Assembly (NCBI RefSeq): GCF_000400995.2
Contig: NZ_DF238907.1
Span: forward strand, 1 to 59,803
DNA from: Acidovorax sp. MR-S7
GTDB lineage: Bacteria; Pseudomonadota; Gammaproteobacteria; Burkholderiales; Burkholderiaceae_C
Direction of reading: 5' to 3'
DNA length: 59,803 nt
Position 1 is the first letter of the stretch. Each line of letters begins with the position of its first letter. The position numbers and the translations under genes are program-made. Below the pieces are notes generated by a model. It did not search any database and was not told the origin of the DNA. It saw nothing but the letters and a program-made list of their open reading frames with translations. Of the stretch, positions 28,829 through 37,463 are shown piece by piece.

Positions 28829-29614
28829 TCAAAAGGCGCTGCCTGTGGGAGTGTCCAGAGGTGGGGGGAGGTCGCCCCAACCCGAGGGAGTGTATAGCGG
28901 GCCGAACAGGAGGCTTTTCTCCTCGGCGCTCACCGTGCTGTCGGGCTGCTCCTCGATGCTGATCCGGTTGCGCCCGCCCTGCTTGGCCTTGTAGAGCTCG
29001 GCGTCGGCGCGGTCGATCCACAGCGGGGCGGTGCTGCGGATCCACTGCAGCGCGAACGCGCCGCCGATGCTCACCGTGACGTTCAGCGTCAGCGTGGGCG
29101 AGATGCGCACCGGCGTGGATTCGATCGCGCGGCGCACGCGCTCGGCCACCACGCGGCCGAAGCCGAACTGGCAGGCGGGCAGGATGACGGCGAACTCCTC
29201 GCCGCCATAGCGGGCCACGGTGTCCATGGGGCGCAGGCACGACTCGAGGGTGTGGGCGACCGACTGCAGGACCATGTCTCCCGCCAAGTGGCCGTGGACG
29301 TCGTTGACGCGCTTGAAATGGTCGATGTCCAGCATCAGCAGCAGCGCCGCTTCGCCGGAGCGGGCCACGCGGTCGATCTCGCTTTCCAGCACCGACCGCA
29401 GATGCCGCCGGTTCGGCAGCCCTGTGAGAGGGTCCTTGAGCGACAGCTCGCACAGGCCGTCGATGAGGTTCTGCAGGTAGCGCAGCGGCGTGTCGGCGCG
29501 CAGCGGCAATTCGGAACCTATGGACTGCGCTACCAGCGCATGTGCGGTGCCCAGACGCAGGTCGCTGAGCTTGACGGTGGCGGTGTACGCAGGCTTAAAC
29601 ACAAAGTGAAACAA
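28829..29614 (-). CDS. GGDEF diguanylate cyclase (soluble)
   Basis: The 261-residue protein has a short N-terminal region with no membrane helix, then a GGDEF domain: LSLKDPLTGLPNRRHL, LLLMLDIDHFKRVND, and an intact active site ARYGGEEFAVILP. A full RxxD inhibitory site is not seen five residues before the signature (the sequence there is RPMDTVARYGG, with R-x-x-D displaced), so product inhibition is uncertain. It makes cyclic di-GMP. The start is unclear: TTG at 29614 gives the longest form, and GTG four codons later is possible. It precedes the MinD/FleN-like ATPase gene by 10 bases. Confidence 0.9.
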   Translation of the reverse strand: MFHFVFKPAYTATVKLSDLRLGTAHALVAQSIGSELPLRADTPLRYLQNLIDGLCELSLKDPLTGLPNRRHLRSVLESEIDRVARSGEAALLLMLDIDHFKRVNDVHGHLAGDMVLQSVAHTLESCLRPMDTVARYGGEEFAVILPACQFGFGRVVAERVRRAIESTPVRISPTLTLNVTVSIGGAFALQWIRSTAPLWIDRADAELYKAKQGGRNRISIEEQPDSTVSAEEKSLLFGPLYTPSGWGDLPPPLDTPTGSAF

Positions 29615-29767
29615 ATGGCTCTGCGCCGAGTCTAGCAGCGTCCGTAAAACCCGGCGTGGGCCTAGCCTGTCGGTATACGTGCTCCTCCATGGCGCAAGCG
29701 CAATCCGGACAGGTGCAGGCAGCTATTGTTTCCGGAGCAACTGGGCCGGGCAGGGCGGGAACGGCGC
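29615..29767. other. Intergenic region with possible degenerate repeat remnant
   Basis: This gap holds the promoter of the cyclase-ATPase pair. GGCGCAAGCGCAATCC and GCAGCTATTGTTTCC (about 29686-29735) resemble the right-hand part of the palindromic repeat family but lack a clear left arm. Confidence 0.25.
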
Positions 29768-29992
29768 TCAGGCTTGCGCGCCCTCCGCGCTGCGCAGGTG
29801 CGCGTAGATCCGGTCCTTGAGCTGGAGCTTTTCCTTCTTCAGGGTCTCGATCTCCACCGCCGTAGCCTGGACGACGCGCGACTCCATGTTCTTGATCAGC
29901 TGGTCCATGTCGTTGTGCTTGTCGAACAGGCGGGGGAAGTGGGCGTCGCTGCCCTTGAGCTTGGTGATCAGTTCGCGGTATTCGGGAAACAT
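29768..29992 (-). CDS. DUF465 (YdcH-family) small protein
   Basis: The 74-residue protein MFPEYRELITKLKGSDAHFP has the family's LFDKHNDMDQLIKNMES and ETLKKEKLQLKDRIY helices, i.e. a short coiled coil. Function is not established for the family. The ATG at 29992 with CAGGAGAG upstream is preferred over an in-frame start 30 bases earlier. It is divergent from the ligase gene. Confidence 0.9.
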   Translation of the reverse strand: MFPEYRELITKLKGSDAHFPRLFDKHNDMDQLIKNMESRVVQATAVEIETLKKEKLQLKDRIYAHLRSAEGAQA

Positions 29993-30134
29993 CGGCTCTC
30001 CTGGGGTTGCTGGCGATTCCATTCTAGGGAGGCGCCCGGTCCGTGGTACTGCGGCGCGAACACAACGTGATCTGGATCAAGCGGGGAAAACCACGGCCAC
30101 ATGGCGCGCGGCCGTGCGTGAGAATGCCGGTGCC

Positions 30135-31031
30135 ATGCGACCGTCCCCTGTTTCCTGCCTGCAGCGCCTGTCCATGGGGCGCGGGCAGCTGTGGTTTCTG
30201 GTGCTCTTGGGCACGGCGCTGGCCCGCGCGCAGCCTGCGCCGCCCACGCTGGCGCAGCACTATCGGCCCGGCATCGACGTGGCGGCCTACTGGGTCAGCG
30301 AGAAGTACGACGGCGTGCGCGCGCTGTGGACGGGCACCGAACTGCGGAGCCGCCAGGGCCTGCCGATCCGCGCCCCCGCATGGTTCACCGCCGGCTGGCC
30401 CGCCACGCCGCTCGACGGCGAGCTCTGGGCCGGCCGCGGCCGCTTCGACGCAGCGCAGTCCGCCGTGGCCCAGGCCGCGCCGCAGGATGCGCAGTGGCGC
30501 ACGCTGCGCTACATGGTGTTCGACCTGCCGGGCCACGCGGGCGGCTTCGATGAACGCCTGCCGGCGCTGCGCCGCACCGTGGCCGCGCTGGGCCAGCCCT
30601 GGGTGCAGGCCGTGCCGCAGTGGCGCGTGGCGAGCCACGCCGCGCTGATGAAGCAGCTGCACGACCACGAGAAGGCCGGCGCCGAGGGCCTGATGCTGCG
30701 CCGCGCAGACGCACCTTATCGGGGAGGGCGCAGCGACGACCTGCTCAAGCTCAAGTCCTTCGACGACGCCGAGGCCGTAGTCGTCGGCCACGCGCCTGGC
30801 AAAGGCAAATACGCGGGCCAGACCGGCGCGCTGGTCGTGGAGTTGCCGGACGGCCGCCGTCTGCGTCTGGGCAGCGGCCTGCCCGATGCGCTGCGCCGCG
30901 CGCCGCCGCCTGTGGGCACGGTGGTGACCTACCGCTACAACGGCATGCACGCAAGCGGCCTGCCGCGCTTCGCACGCTTCTGGCGGGTGCGGGCGGATGC
31001 GCCGCCCGCGCCAGAAATTCAAGCCAAATAG
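30135..31031 (+). CDS. Exported ATP-dependent DNA ligase (Lig E type)
   Basis: The 298-residue protein joins nicks in DNA using ATP. The adenylation motif is EKYDGVRALW (Lys57), followed by LDGELWAGRGRF, YMVFDLPGH, AEGLMLRRADAPY and LLKLKSFDDAEAVVVG. A compact OB-fold ends near ASGLPRFARFWRVR. A hydrophobic N-terminal segment (LWFLVLLGTALARA) looks like a cleavable signal, as in Lig E enzymes that act in the periplasm. The bacterium's main replicative ligase would be NAD-dependent and elsewhere. Its TAG stop is part of repeat R8. Confidence 0.9.
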   Translation: MRPSPVSCLQRLSMGRGQLWFLVLLGTALARAQPAPPTLAQHYRPGIDVAAYWVSEKYDGVRALWTGTELRSRQGLPIRAPAWFTAGWPATPLDGELWAGRGRFDAAQSAVAQAAPQDAQWRTLRYMVFDLPGHAGGFDERLPALRRTVAALGQPWVQAVPQWRVASHAALMKQLHDHEKAGAEGLMLRRADAPYRGGRSDDLLKLKSFDDAEAVVVGHAPGKGKYAGQTGALVVELPDGRRLRLGSGLPDALRRAPPPVGTVVTYRYNGMHASGLPRFARFWRVRADAPPAPEIQAK

Positions 31032-31079
31032 GCCTCTAGCGCGCGCCCGTCAAGCGCTGGCAGCTCCTAATTCAGGAGC
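31028..31079. repeat. Intergenic palindromic repeat, copy R8, containing the ligase stop
   Basis: AATAGGCCTCTAGCGCGCGC, then CCGTCAAGCGCTGGCAGCTCC. Its TAG (31029-31031) ends the ligase gene. It abuts the convergent decarboxylase stop at 31081. Confidence 0.75.
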
Positions 31080-31080
31080 A

Positions 31081-33432
31081 TCAGATGGTGCGGCCGAACG
31101 GTCCGTCGCTGCCCACCTGTACCAGCTTGCCCTTGGGCTTGGCCGTGCGGCCTTCCTCGGCCACGCAGTCGGCGTAGTAGCGCACGTGGCCGTTGTCGTC
31201 CTCGATCTCCACGAGGCCGTGGATGTCGGTCTCGAAGCCAGGGCACATCTTGGCGAATTCGCGGGCGAACTTGAGGTAGTCCACGATCTTCTTGTTGAAC
31301 ACCTCGCCGGGGATCAAGAGCGGAATGCCGGGCGGGTAGGGCGTGATCAGGCTGGTGGTGATGCGGCCTTCGAGATGGTCGATCTCCACGCGCTCGGTCT
31401 TGCGGTGGGCGATGTGGGCGTAGGCGTCGCTCGGGTTCATCGCGGGCGTGAGGTCCGAGAGGTACATCTCGGTCGTCAGGCGCGCGATGTCGTACTTGGC
31501 GTAGAGCTGGTGCACGTGCTGGCACAGGTCCTTGAGGCCCATGCGCTCGTAGCGCTTGTGCTGCTGGCAGAACTCCGGAAGGATGCGCCACATGGGCTGG
31601 TTCTTCTCGTAGTCGTCCTTGAACTGCTGCAGAGCGGCCAGCAGCGTGTTCCACCGGCCCTTGGTGATGCCGATGGTGAACATGATGAAGAAGCTGTAGA
31701 GGCCCGTCTTCTCCACCACCACGCCGTGCTCGGCGAGGTACTTGGTGACGATGCTTGCGGGAATGCCGGTCTTGTCGAACTTGCCGTCGAGGTTCAGGCC
31801 CGGCGTGACGATGGTGGACTTGATCGGGTCGAGCATGTTGAAGCCGTCGGCGAGCTGGCCGAAGCCGTGCCACTTGCTGCCGTTCTTCCTGCCCTTGCCA
31901 TCGCTGCGGATGATCCAGTCCTCGGCGCGGCCCACGCCCTCGTCGGCGAGCTTGTCCGGTCCCCATACCTTGAACCACCAGTCGTTCTTGCCGAACTCCT
32001 CCTCCACCTTGCGCATGGCGCGGCGGAAGTCCAGGGCCTCGACCAGGCTTTCCTCCACCAGCGCGGTGCCGCCGGGCGGCTCCATCATTGCGGCGGCCAC
32101 GTCACAACTGGCGATGATGCTGTACTGCGGGCTGGTCGAGGTGTGCATGAGGTACGCCTCGTTGAACAGGTGGCGGTCCAGCTTGGTGGTCTGGCTGTCC
32201 TGCACCAGCACGTGCGATGCCTGGCTGATGCCGGCCAGCAGCTTGTGGATGGACTGCGTGGCGTAGACCACCGAATGCTGCGGACGCGCGCGCTTCTTGC
32301 CCATGGCGTGGTAGCTGCCGTAGAACGGGTGGAAGGCCGCGTGGGGCAGCCAGGCCTCGTCGAAGTGCAGGTTCTCCACGTAGCCGTCGAGCATGCCCTT
32401 GATGGTCTCGGTGTTGTAGAGCACGCCGTCGTAGGTGCTCTGCGTGAGCGTGAGCACGCGGGGCTTGACCTTCTTGGCATCCACGCCCTTGAGCAGCGGG
32501 TTGGCCTTGATCTTGGCCTGGATGGCCGCCGGTTCAAACTCGCTTTGCGGGATCGGTCCGATGATGCCGAAGTGGTTGCGCGTGGGCTTGAGGAAGACCG
32601 GGATGGCGCCGGTCATGATGATCGAGTGCAGGATGGACTTGTGGCAGTTGCGGTCCACCACCACCACGTCACCGGGCGCCACGGTGTGGTGCCAGACCAT
32701 CTTGTTGCTCGTGCTGGTGCCGTTGGTCACGAAAAAGCAGTGGTCGGCGTTGAAGATGCGCGCGGCGTTGCGCTCGGATTCGCCGATGGCGCCGTTGTGG
32801 TCCAGCAGCTGGCCCAGTTCCTCCACCGCGTTGCACACGTCGGCGCGCAGCATGTTCTCGCCATAGAACTGGTGGTACATCTGGCCCACGGGGCTTTTCA
32901 GGAAAGCCACGCCGCCCGAGTGGCCGGGGCAGTGCCAGGAATAGGAACCGTCTTCCGCGTAGTCCAGCAGCGCCTTGAAGAACGGCGGCTGCACACCCTC
33001 CAGGTAGCTCTTGGCCTCGCGGATGATGTGGCGTGCGACGAACTCCGGCGTGTCCTCGAACATGTGGATGAAGCCGTGCAGCTCGCGCAGGATGTCGTTG
33101 GGCAGGTGGCGCGCGGTCTTGGTCTCGCCGTGCACGTAGATGGGCACGTCCACGTTCTTGCGGCGCACTTCCGCGATGAAGGTGCGCAGGCTGTGCACGA
33201 TCGGGTCCTGCCCGGTGCCCAGCGTGAATTCCTCGTCGTCGATCGAGAGGATGAACGCGCTCGCGCGGCTTTGCTGCTGGGCGAACTGCGACAGGTCGCC
33301 GTAGCTGGTCACTCCCAGGACTTCGAAGCCCTCCTGCTCGATGGCCTGCGCCAGCGCACGGATGCCCAGGCCGGAGGTGTTCTCGGAACGATAGTCCTCG
33401 TCGATGATGACGATGGGAAAGCGGAATTTCAT
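31081..33432 (-). CDS. Basic amino acid (arginine/lysine/ornithine) decarboxylase, PLP fold type I
   Basis: The 783-residue protein is a full-size member of the AdiA/CadA/SpeC group: an N-terminal response-regulator-like wing (IVIIDEDYRSENTSGLGIRAL), linker, PLP domain and C-terminal domain. The PLP lysine lies in VYATQSIHKLLAG and the upstream SYSWHCPGHSGGVAFLKSP is diagnostic. The length (about 750-785) is closest to the arginine and lysine enzymes. Substrate cannot be settled from the sequence. No antiporter gene is adjacent, so a polyamine-biosynthesis or housekeeping role is as likely as acid resistance. ATG at 33432. Confidence 0.93.
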   Translation of the reverse strand: MKFRFPIVIIDEDYRSENTSGLGIRALAQAIEQEGFEVLGVTSYGDLSQFAQQQSRASAFILSIDDEEFTLGTGQDPIVHSLRTFIAEVRRKNVDVPIYVHGETKTARHLPNDILRELHGFIHMFEDTPEFVARHIIREAKSYLEGVQPPFFKALLDYAEDGSYSWHCPGHSGGVAFLKSPVGQMYHQFYGENMLRADVCNAVEELGQLLDHNGAIGESERNAARIFNADHCFFVTNGTSTSNKMVWHHTVAPGDVVVVDRNCHKSILHSIIMTGAIPVFLKPTRNHFGIIGPIPQSEFEPAAIQAKIKANPLLKGVDAKKVKPRVLTLTQSTYDGVLYNTETIKGMLDGYVENLHFDEAWLPHAAFHPFYGSYHAMGKKRARPQHSVVYATQSIHKLLAGISQASHVLVQDSQTTKLDRHLFNEAYLMHTSTSPQYSIIASCDVAAAMMEPPGGTALVEESLVEALDFRRAMRKVEEEFGKNDWWFKVWGPDKLADEGVGRAEDWIIRSDGKGRKNGSKWHGFGQLADGFNMLDPIKSTIVTPGLNLDGKFDKTGIPASIVTKYLAEHGVVVEKTGLYSFFIMFTIGITKGRWNTLLAALQQFKDDYEKNQPMWRILPEFCQQHKRYERMGLKDLCQHVHQLYAKYDIARLTTEMYLSDLTPAMNPSDAYAHIAHRKTERVEIDHLEGRITTSLITPYPPGIPLLIPGEVFNKKIVDYLKFAREFAKMCPGFETDIHGLVEIEDDNGHVRYYADCVAEEGRTAKPKGKLVQVGSDGPFGRTI

Positions 33433-33504
33433 GCGCTGCCTCCGGCAACCGGGTGAGAAAAACGAAACAGGCGCGAGTGTAAGGAATCTACGTGATCGGC
33501 CCGT

Positions 33505-33546
33505 GAAAGAAAGCGCCCCGCAAGCCGCTGCGGGCCTGCGGGGCGC
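33505..33546 (-). terminator. Terminator downstream of fabI
   Basis: GCGCCCCGCA (33513-33522) pairs with TGCGGGGCGC (33537-33546), ten perfect base pairs. On the minus strand the hairpin is followed by TTTCTTTC, 22 bases after the fabI stop. Confidence 0.8.
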
Positions 33547-33567
33547 TGGAGCAGCAGGCGGCCGGGC

Positions 33568-34368
33568 TTACACCTGGTCCGCCGACAGGCCGGCGGTCTG
33601 GCTGAAGCCGCCGTCCACGTAGGTGATCTCGGCCGTCACGCCGCTGGCAAGGTCGGAGAGCAGGAAGGCGGCCACGTTGCCCACGTCCTCGATGGTCACG
33701 TTGCGGCGCAGCGGGGCGGCGTCGGCCACGCGGCCGAGCAGCTTGCCGAAGTCCTTGATGCCGCTGGCCGCGAGGGTCTTGATGGGGCCGGCGCTGATGC
33801 CGTTGGCACGGATGCTGCGGCCGTCCGTGGTGCGGCCCACGGCCTCGGCCAGGTAGCGCACGCTGGCCTCCAGGCTGGCCTTGGCCAGGCCCATGGTGTT
33901 GTAGTTGGGAATGGAGCGCAGCGCGCCCAGGTACGACAGCGTGAGCAGCGAGGACTTGTCGTTCAGGTGGGGCAGGGCGGCCTTGGCCATGGCCGGGAAG
34001 CTGTAGGCGCTGATGTCGTGCGCGATGCGGAAGCCCTCGCGGGAGAGGCCTTCGAGGAAATTGCCCGCGATGGCCTCGCGCGGCGCGAAGCCGATGCTGT
34101 GCACGAAGCCGTCGAACGTGCCCCAGGCGGCGGCGAGGTCGGCGAACATCTTCTCGATCTGCGCGTCGTCGGCCACGTCGCAGTCGAAGACGAGCTTGGA
34201 GTCGAACTCGGCGGCGAATTCGGTGATGCGGTCCTTGAAACGCTCGCCCACGTAGCTGAAGGCCAGCTCTGCGCCTTGGCTGTGGCAGGCCTTGGCGATG
34301 CCGTAGGCGATAGAGCGGTTGGACAGCACGCCCGTGACGAGCAGCTTCTTGCCGGCGAGGAAACCCAT
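33568..34368 (-). CDS. fabI: Enoyl-[acyl-carrier-protein] reductase (NADH)
   Basis: The 266-residue protein carries out the last reduction of each fatty-acid elongation cycle. It has [20 protein letters not shown] (the SDR cofactor loop typical of FabI), [14 protein letters not shown], and the FabI active-site pattern Y146, Y156 and K163 ([19 protein letters not shown]). It ends [16 protein letters not shown] at 34368 follows AGGAGAAC. Its start is only 30 bases from that of divergent yejA, so the promoters must overlap or lie in the genes. Confidence 0.97.
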   Translation of the reverse strand: MGFLAGKKLLVTGVLSNRSIAYGIAKACHSQGAELAFSYVGERFKDRITEFAAEFDSKLVFDCDVADDAQIEKMFADLAAAWGTFDGFVHSIGFAPREAIAGNFLEGLSREGFRIAHDISAYSFPAMAKAALPHLNDKSSLLTLSYLGALRSIPNYNTMGLAKASLEASVRYLAEAVGRTTDGRSIRANGISAGPIKTLAASGIKDFGKLLGRVADAAPLRRNVTIEDVGNVAAFLLSDLASGVTAEITYVDGGFSQTAGLSADQV

Positions 34369-34398
34369 TGTTGTTCTCCTGAGGATGCGGTGTGTGTG

Positions 34399-36234
34399 AT
34401 GCAGAATTGTCGCATGCGGTACCGGCTGATCTGTTCACTGTCCTTCCTGTGTCTGGCCCCGTTGCTGGCGTGCTCCGCATGGGCGGCGCACGCCTATGCG
34501 CTGTGGGGCGAGCCGAAGCTGCCGGCGGGTTTCACCCACTTCCCCTACGCGAATCCCGACGCGCCCAAGGGCGGCGAGCTGCGCCTGGTGAGCAACCTGC
34601 GCGTGTCCACCTTCGACAAGTACAACCCGTTCACGATCCGCGGCAACGCGCCCGCCTACCTGAGCGAGCTGATGTTCGACACGCTGCTGTCCGCCTCGCT
34701 GGACGAGCCGGCCACGGGCTACGGCCTGCTGGCCGAGGACGTGGCGGTGGCGCCCGACGGCCTGTCGGCCACCTTCCGCCTGCGGCGCGCGGCGCGCTTC
34801 CACGACGGCAAGCCCGTGCTGGCGCAGGACGTGAAGTACAGCTTCGACACCCTGGTGGGGCCCTACACCTCGCCTGCCTACAAGACCCTGATGTTCGAGG
34901 TGGCCGGCGTGGACGTGCTGGACGAGCGCACCGTGCGCTTCCGCTTCAAGCAGCCCAACCGCGAGCTGCCGCTCACGGTGGGTACATTGCTGCCGGTGTT
35001 CAGCCGCGACTGGGGCAAGGGCAAGCCCTTCGACCAGGTGGTGATGGAGCCGCCCATCGCCAGCGGCCCCTACCGCGTCGGCCCCGTGAACTTCGGCAAG
35101 GACATCACCTACGTGCGCGATCCGCAGTACTGGGCGCGCGATCTCCCCGTGCGCCGCGGCACGGGCAACTTCGACCGCATCCTGGTCAAGATCTACAAGG
35201 ACAACACGGCACGGCTGGAGGCGCTGAAGGCGGGCGAGTTCGACCTCATGCGCTTCTTCAGCGCGGGCGACTGGGCGCGGCGCGTCAATGGCCGCAAGTT
35301 CGATTCGGGCGAGCTCGTCAAGGGCGAATTCGCCAACAGCCTGCCCACCGGCTTCCAGAGCTATGTGCTCAACACCCGCAGGCCCTTCCTGCAGGACGTG
35401 CGCGTGCGCGAGGCGCTGGGGCTGGCGTTCGACTTCGAGTGGATGAGCCGCCAGCTGTTCTATGGCGCCTACCGGCGCGTCAACGGCATCTTCGGCAACA
35501 CCCCGTGCGAGACCCGCGGCGAGCCATCGCCGCAGGAGCTGGCCCTCATGGAGCCCTACCGGCAGGAGATCCCCGCTGCCGCCTTCGGCCCCATGACCGT
35601 GCCGCCCAGCACGGACCCGCCCTCGTCGCTGCGCGCCAACCTGCGCAGCGCGCAGGAGCTGCTGCGGCAGGCCGGCTGGGAGGTCAAGGGCGGCGTGCTG
35701 CGCAACGCGCAGGGCCAGGCCATGGAGCTGGAATACCTGGACAGCGGGGAGACGCGGATCAACACGGTGGCCTCGTGGATGCGCAACCTGGCCAAGCTCG
35801 GCATCACGCTGCGCTTTCGTGCGGTGGACTACGCGCTCTACCAGCAGCGGCTGCAGAAGTTCGATTTCGACATCACCACCATCGCCTACCAGGGCACGCT
35901 CAACCCGGGGCAGGAACTGGCCGACCTGTTCGGCTCGCGCGCGGCCGACACCGAGGATTCGGGCAACTTCCCCGGCGTGCGCAGCCCGGCGGTGGACGCC
36001 ATGGTCGGCGCCATCGTGGGCGCCAAGTCGCAGGAGGGGCTGTTGCCCGCCTGCCACGCGCTGGAGCGCATCATCGCCCACGGCCACTACCTGATCCCGC
36101 AGTGGTATGGCGCCACGCACCGCATGGCCTACAACGCCTGGCGCCTGCAGCGGCCCGACGTGGTGCCACCGTATTCTCCCGGCGAGCTGTGGGCCATCGG
36201 TACCTGGTGGGCCACGCCGGCAGCGAAGCCCTGA
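34399..36234 (+). CDS. yejA: YejA-type oligopeptide ABC transporter substrate-binding protein
   Basis: The 611-residue SBP family 5 protein has a signal peptide ([22 protein letters not shown]). [20 protein letters not shown] and [20 protein letters not shown], the YejA opening, follow, with [25 protein letters not shown] sequence and FEPP-like [15 protein letters not shown]. It captures peptides (such as microcin-C-like peptides) for the YejBEF importer. ATG 34399 has a weak site; ATG 34414, five codons on, is equally possible. The yejBEF genes start 2.2 kb downstream, beyond two opposite-strand genes. Confidence 0.93.
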   Translation: MQNCRMRYRLICSLSFLCLAPLLACSAWAAHAYALWGEPKLPAGFTHFPYANPDAPKGGELRLVSNLRVSTFDKYNPFTIRGNAPAYLSELMFDTLLSASLDEPATGYGLLAEDVAVAPDGLSATFRLRRAARFHDGKPVLAQDVKYSFDTLVGPYTSPAYKTLMFEVAGVDVLDERTVRFRFKQPNRELPLTVGTLLPVFSRDWGKGKPFDQVVMEPPIASGPYRVGPVNFGKDITYVRDPQYWARDLPVRRGTGNFDRILVKIYKDNTARLEALKAGEFDLMRFFSAGDWARRVNGRKFDSGELVKGEFANSLPTGFQSYVLNTRRPFLQDVRVREALGLAFDFEWMSRQLFYGAYRRVNGIFGNTPCETRGEPSPQELALMEPYRQEIPAAAFGPMTVPPSTDPPSSLRANLRSAQELLRQAGWEVKGGVLRNAQGQAMELEYLDSGETRINTVASWMRNLAKLGITLRFRAVDYALYQQRLQKFDFDITTIAYQGTLNPGQELADLFGSRAADTEDSGNFPGVRSPAVDAMVGAIVGAKSQEGLLPACHALERIIAHGHYLIPQWYGATHRMAYNAWRLQRPDVVPPYSPGELWAIGTWWATPAAKP

Positions 36235-36244
36235 TGCTCCTTGA

Positions 36245-36290
36245 ATAATAGCTGCCAGCGCTTGGTGGATAAGCGCTGGAGGCCGATTTG
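36245..36290. repeat. Intergenic palindromic repeat, copy R9
   Basis: AATAATAGCTGCCAGCGCTT, then GGTGGATAAGCGCTGGAGGCC. CCAGCGCTT pairs with AAGCGCTGG exactly. It fills the gap between the convergent stops of yejA and the GGDEF gene. Confidence 0.85.
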
Positions 36291-36293
36291 TCT

Positions 36294-37463
36294 CTATGCC
36301 TTCGGCGCGCGGCGCTTGCCCTGCTTGGCCGCGTACATGGCCTCGTCGGCATGCATGAGCAATGCCAGGCTGGTGCGGCCGTCGTCGGGAAAGCGCGCGG
36401 CGCCGATGCTGGTGCCCACGCGCAGCAGGCCTGCGCCGGAGGCGATGGGTTCCTCCACCGCACGGGCCACGCGGACCATGAGGTCGGACAGGCCAGGCTG
36501 CGGCCCCTCGGCGACGATGACGAACTCGTCGCCGCCCAGCCGCGCCACCATGTCGGTGCCGCGCGTGGCGGCGCGCAGGCGCCGGGCCACGGTCTGCAGC
36601 ACGAAGTCGCCCACGGCGTGGCCATGGGTGTCATTGATGGGCTTGAAGCCGTCCAGGTCGAGCAGCAGCACGTAGCCGTGCCCCCCGTGCGTGACGGCGC
36701 GCTCAATGGCGCTGGCCAGGTGCTCCTCCAGCACCACGCGGTTGCCCAGGTCGGTCAGTGGGTCGTGCCGCGCGAGGCGGCGCAGCTCGCGCACCAGCTC
36801 GTCGTAGGCGTGGGTCACGTCCGTCAGCTCGTCGGCGAAGCGCGCGGGCGCGGGCGCGTCCTCGTGCACGGGTCGGTGCGCCAGAATGGCCTCGCGGAAG
36901 CGCGCCAGCGGCCGGCCGATGATGCTGCGAAAGACCAGCGCCGCGCCCGCCAGCACCACGGCCAGCATGGCGCCGAAAATGGCCAGCTGCTGCAGCAAGC
37001 CCTGGCTGGCCGTGCTGGCGACGGAGAACGGGTGGAACTGGATCGCCAGGTGCCCCACGGTGAAGGCGCGGCCTTGCTCGTCGCGGTGCACCACGGGCGT
37101 CTGCAGCAGGTCGGGGTCCGCGGCATCGGGAGCGGCCACACTTCCGGTCTCCACGGCGGTGTCGGCGCATACGTCCTGCAGGCGCACGCCGCGCACGATG
37201 GGCAGTTGCGCCAGCGTGTCCGCGATGCCCTGGGCGGTGGCGCCGTCGCAGTCCCACAGCGGCTTGATGAGCGAGCGCGCGAAGATGGCCAGCGTCTGCG
37301 CCCGCTGGGTGTCCTGCTCGCTCTTCTCGGCGTGGTAGCCCACCAGCGCGGTGACCGAGGCGGCCAGCACGAACGCGGTCACCAGCGGCCACAGCAGCCG
37401 CCGCACGAACTGGGCGTGCAGCGTGCGGCGCCGTACGGGCCCAGAAGGGGCTGCTGCGGTCAT
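36294..37463 (-). CDS. Membrane-bound GGDEF diguanylate cyclase with periplasmic sensor
   Basis: The 389-residue protein has an N-terminal membrane helix (LLWPLVTAFVLAASVTALVG) and a periplasmic domain of about 120 residues including SLIKPLWDCDGATAQGIADT and VVHRDEQGRAFTVGHLAIQF. A second helix (LAIFGAMLAVVLAGAALVF), a HAMP-like linker and a GGDEF domain follow (RHDPLTDLGNRVVLEEHL, ARLGGDEFVIV). An RxxD inhibitory site just before the signature reads RGTDMVARLGGDEF, so RGTD fits. It should make cyclic di-GMP in response to a periplasmic cue. Its start overlaps by ATGA the stop of a periplasmic binding protein gene, a likely sensor partner. Confidence 0.92.
   Translation of the reverse strand: MTAAAPSGPVRRRTLHAQFVRRLLWPLVTAFVLAASVTALVGYHAEKSEQDTQRAQTLAIFARSLIKPLWDCDGATAQGIADTLAQLPIVRGVRLQDVCADTAVETGSVAAPDAADPDLLQTPVVHRDEQGRAFTVGHLAIQFHPFSVASTASQGLLQQLAIFGAMLAVVLAGAALVFRSIIGRPLARFREAILAHRPVHEDAPAPARFADELTDVTHAYDELVRELRRLARHDPLTDLGNRVVLEEHLASAIERAVTHGGHGYVLLLDLDGFKPINDTHGHAVGDFVLQTVARRLRAATRGTDMVARLGGDEFVIVAEGPQPGLSDLMVRVARAVEEPIASGAGLLRVGTSIGAARFPDDGRTSLALLMHADEAMYAAKQGKRRAPKA

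Noticed and set aside
29686-29735. A twelfth intergenic repeat copy
   Set aside because: Only CAAGCGC and GCAGCTATTG match; the left arm is missing, so it is noted as a possible remnant only.
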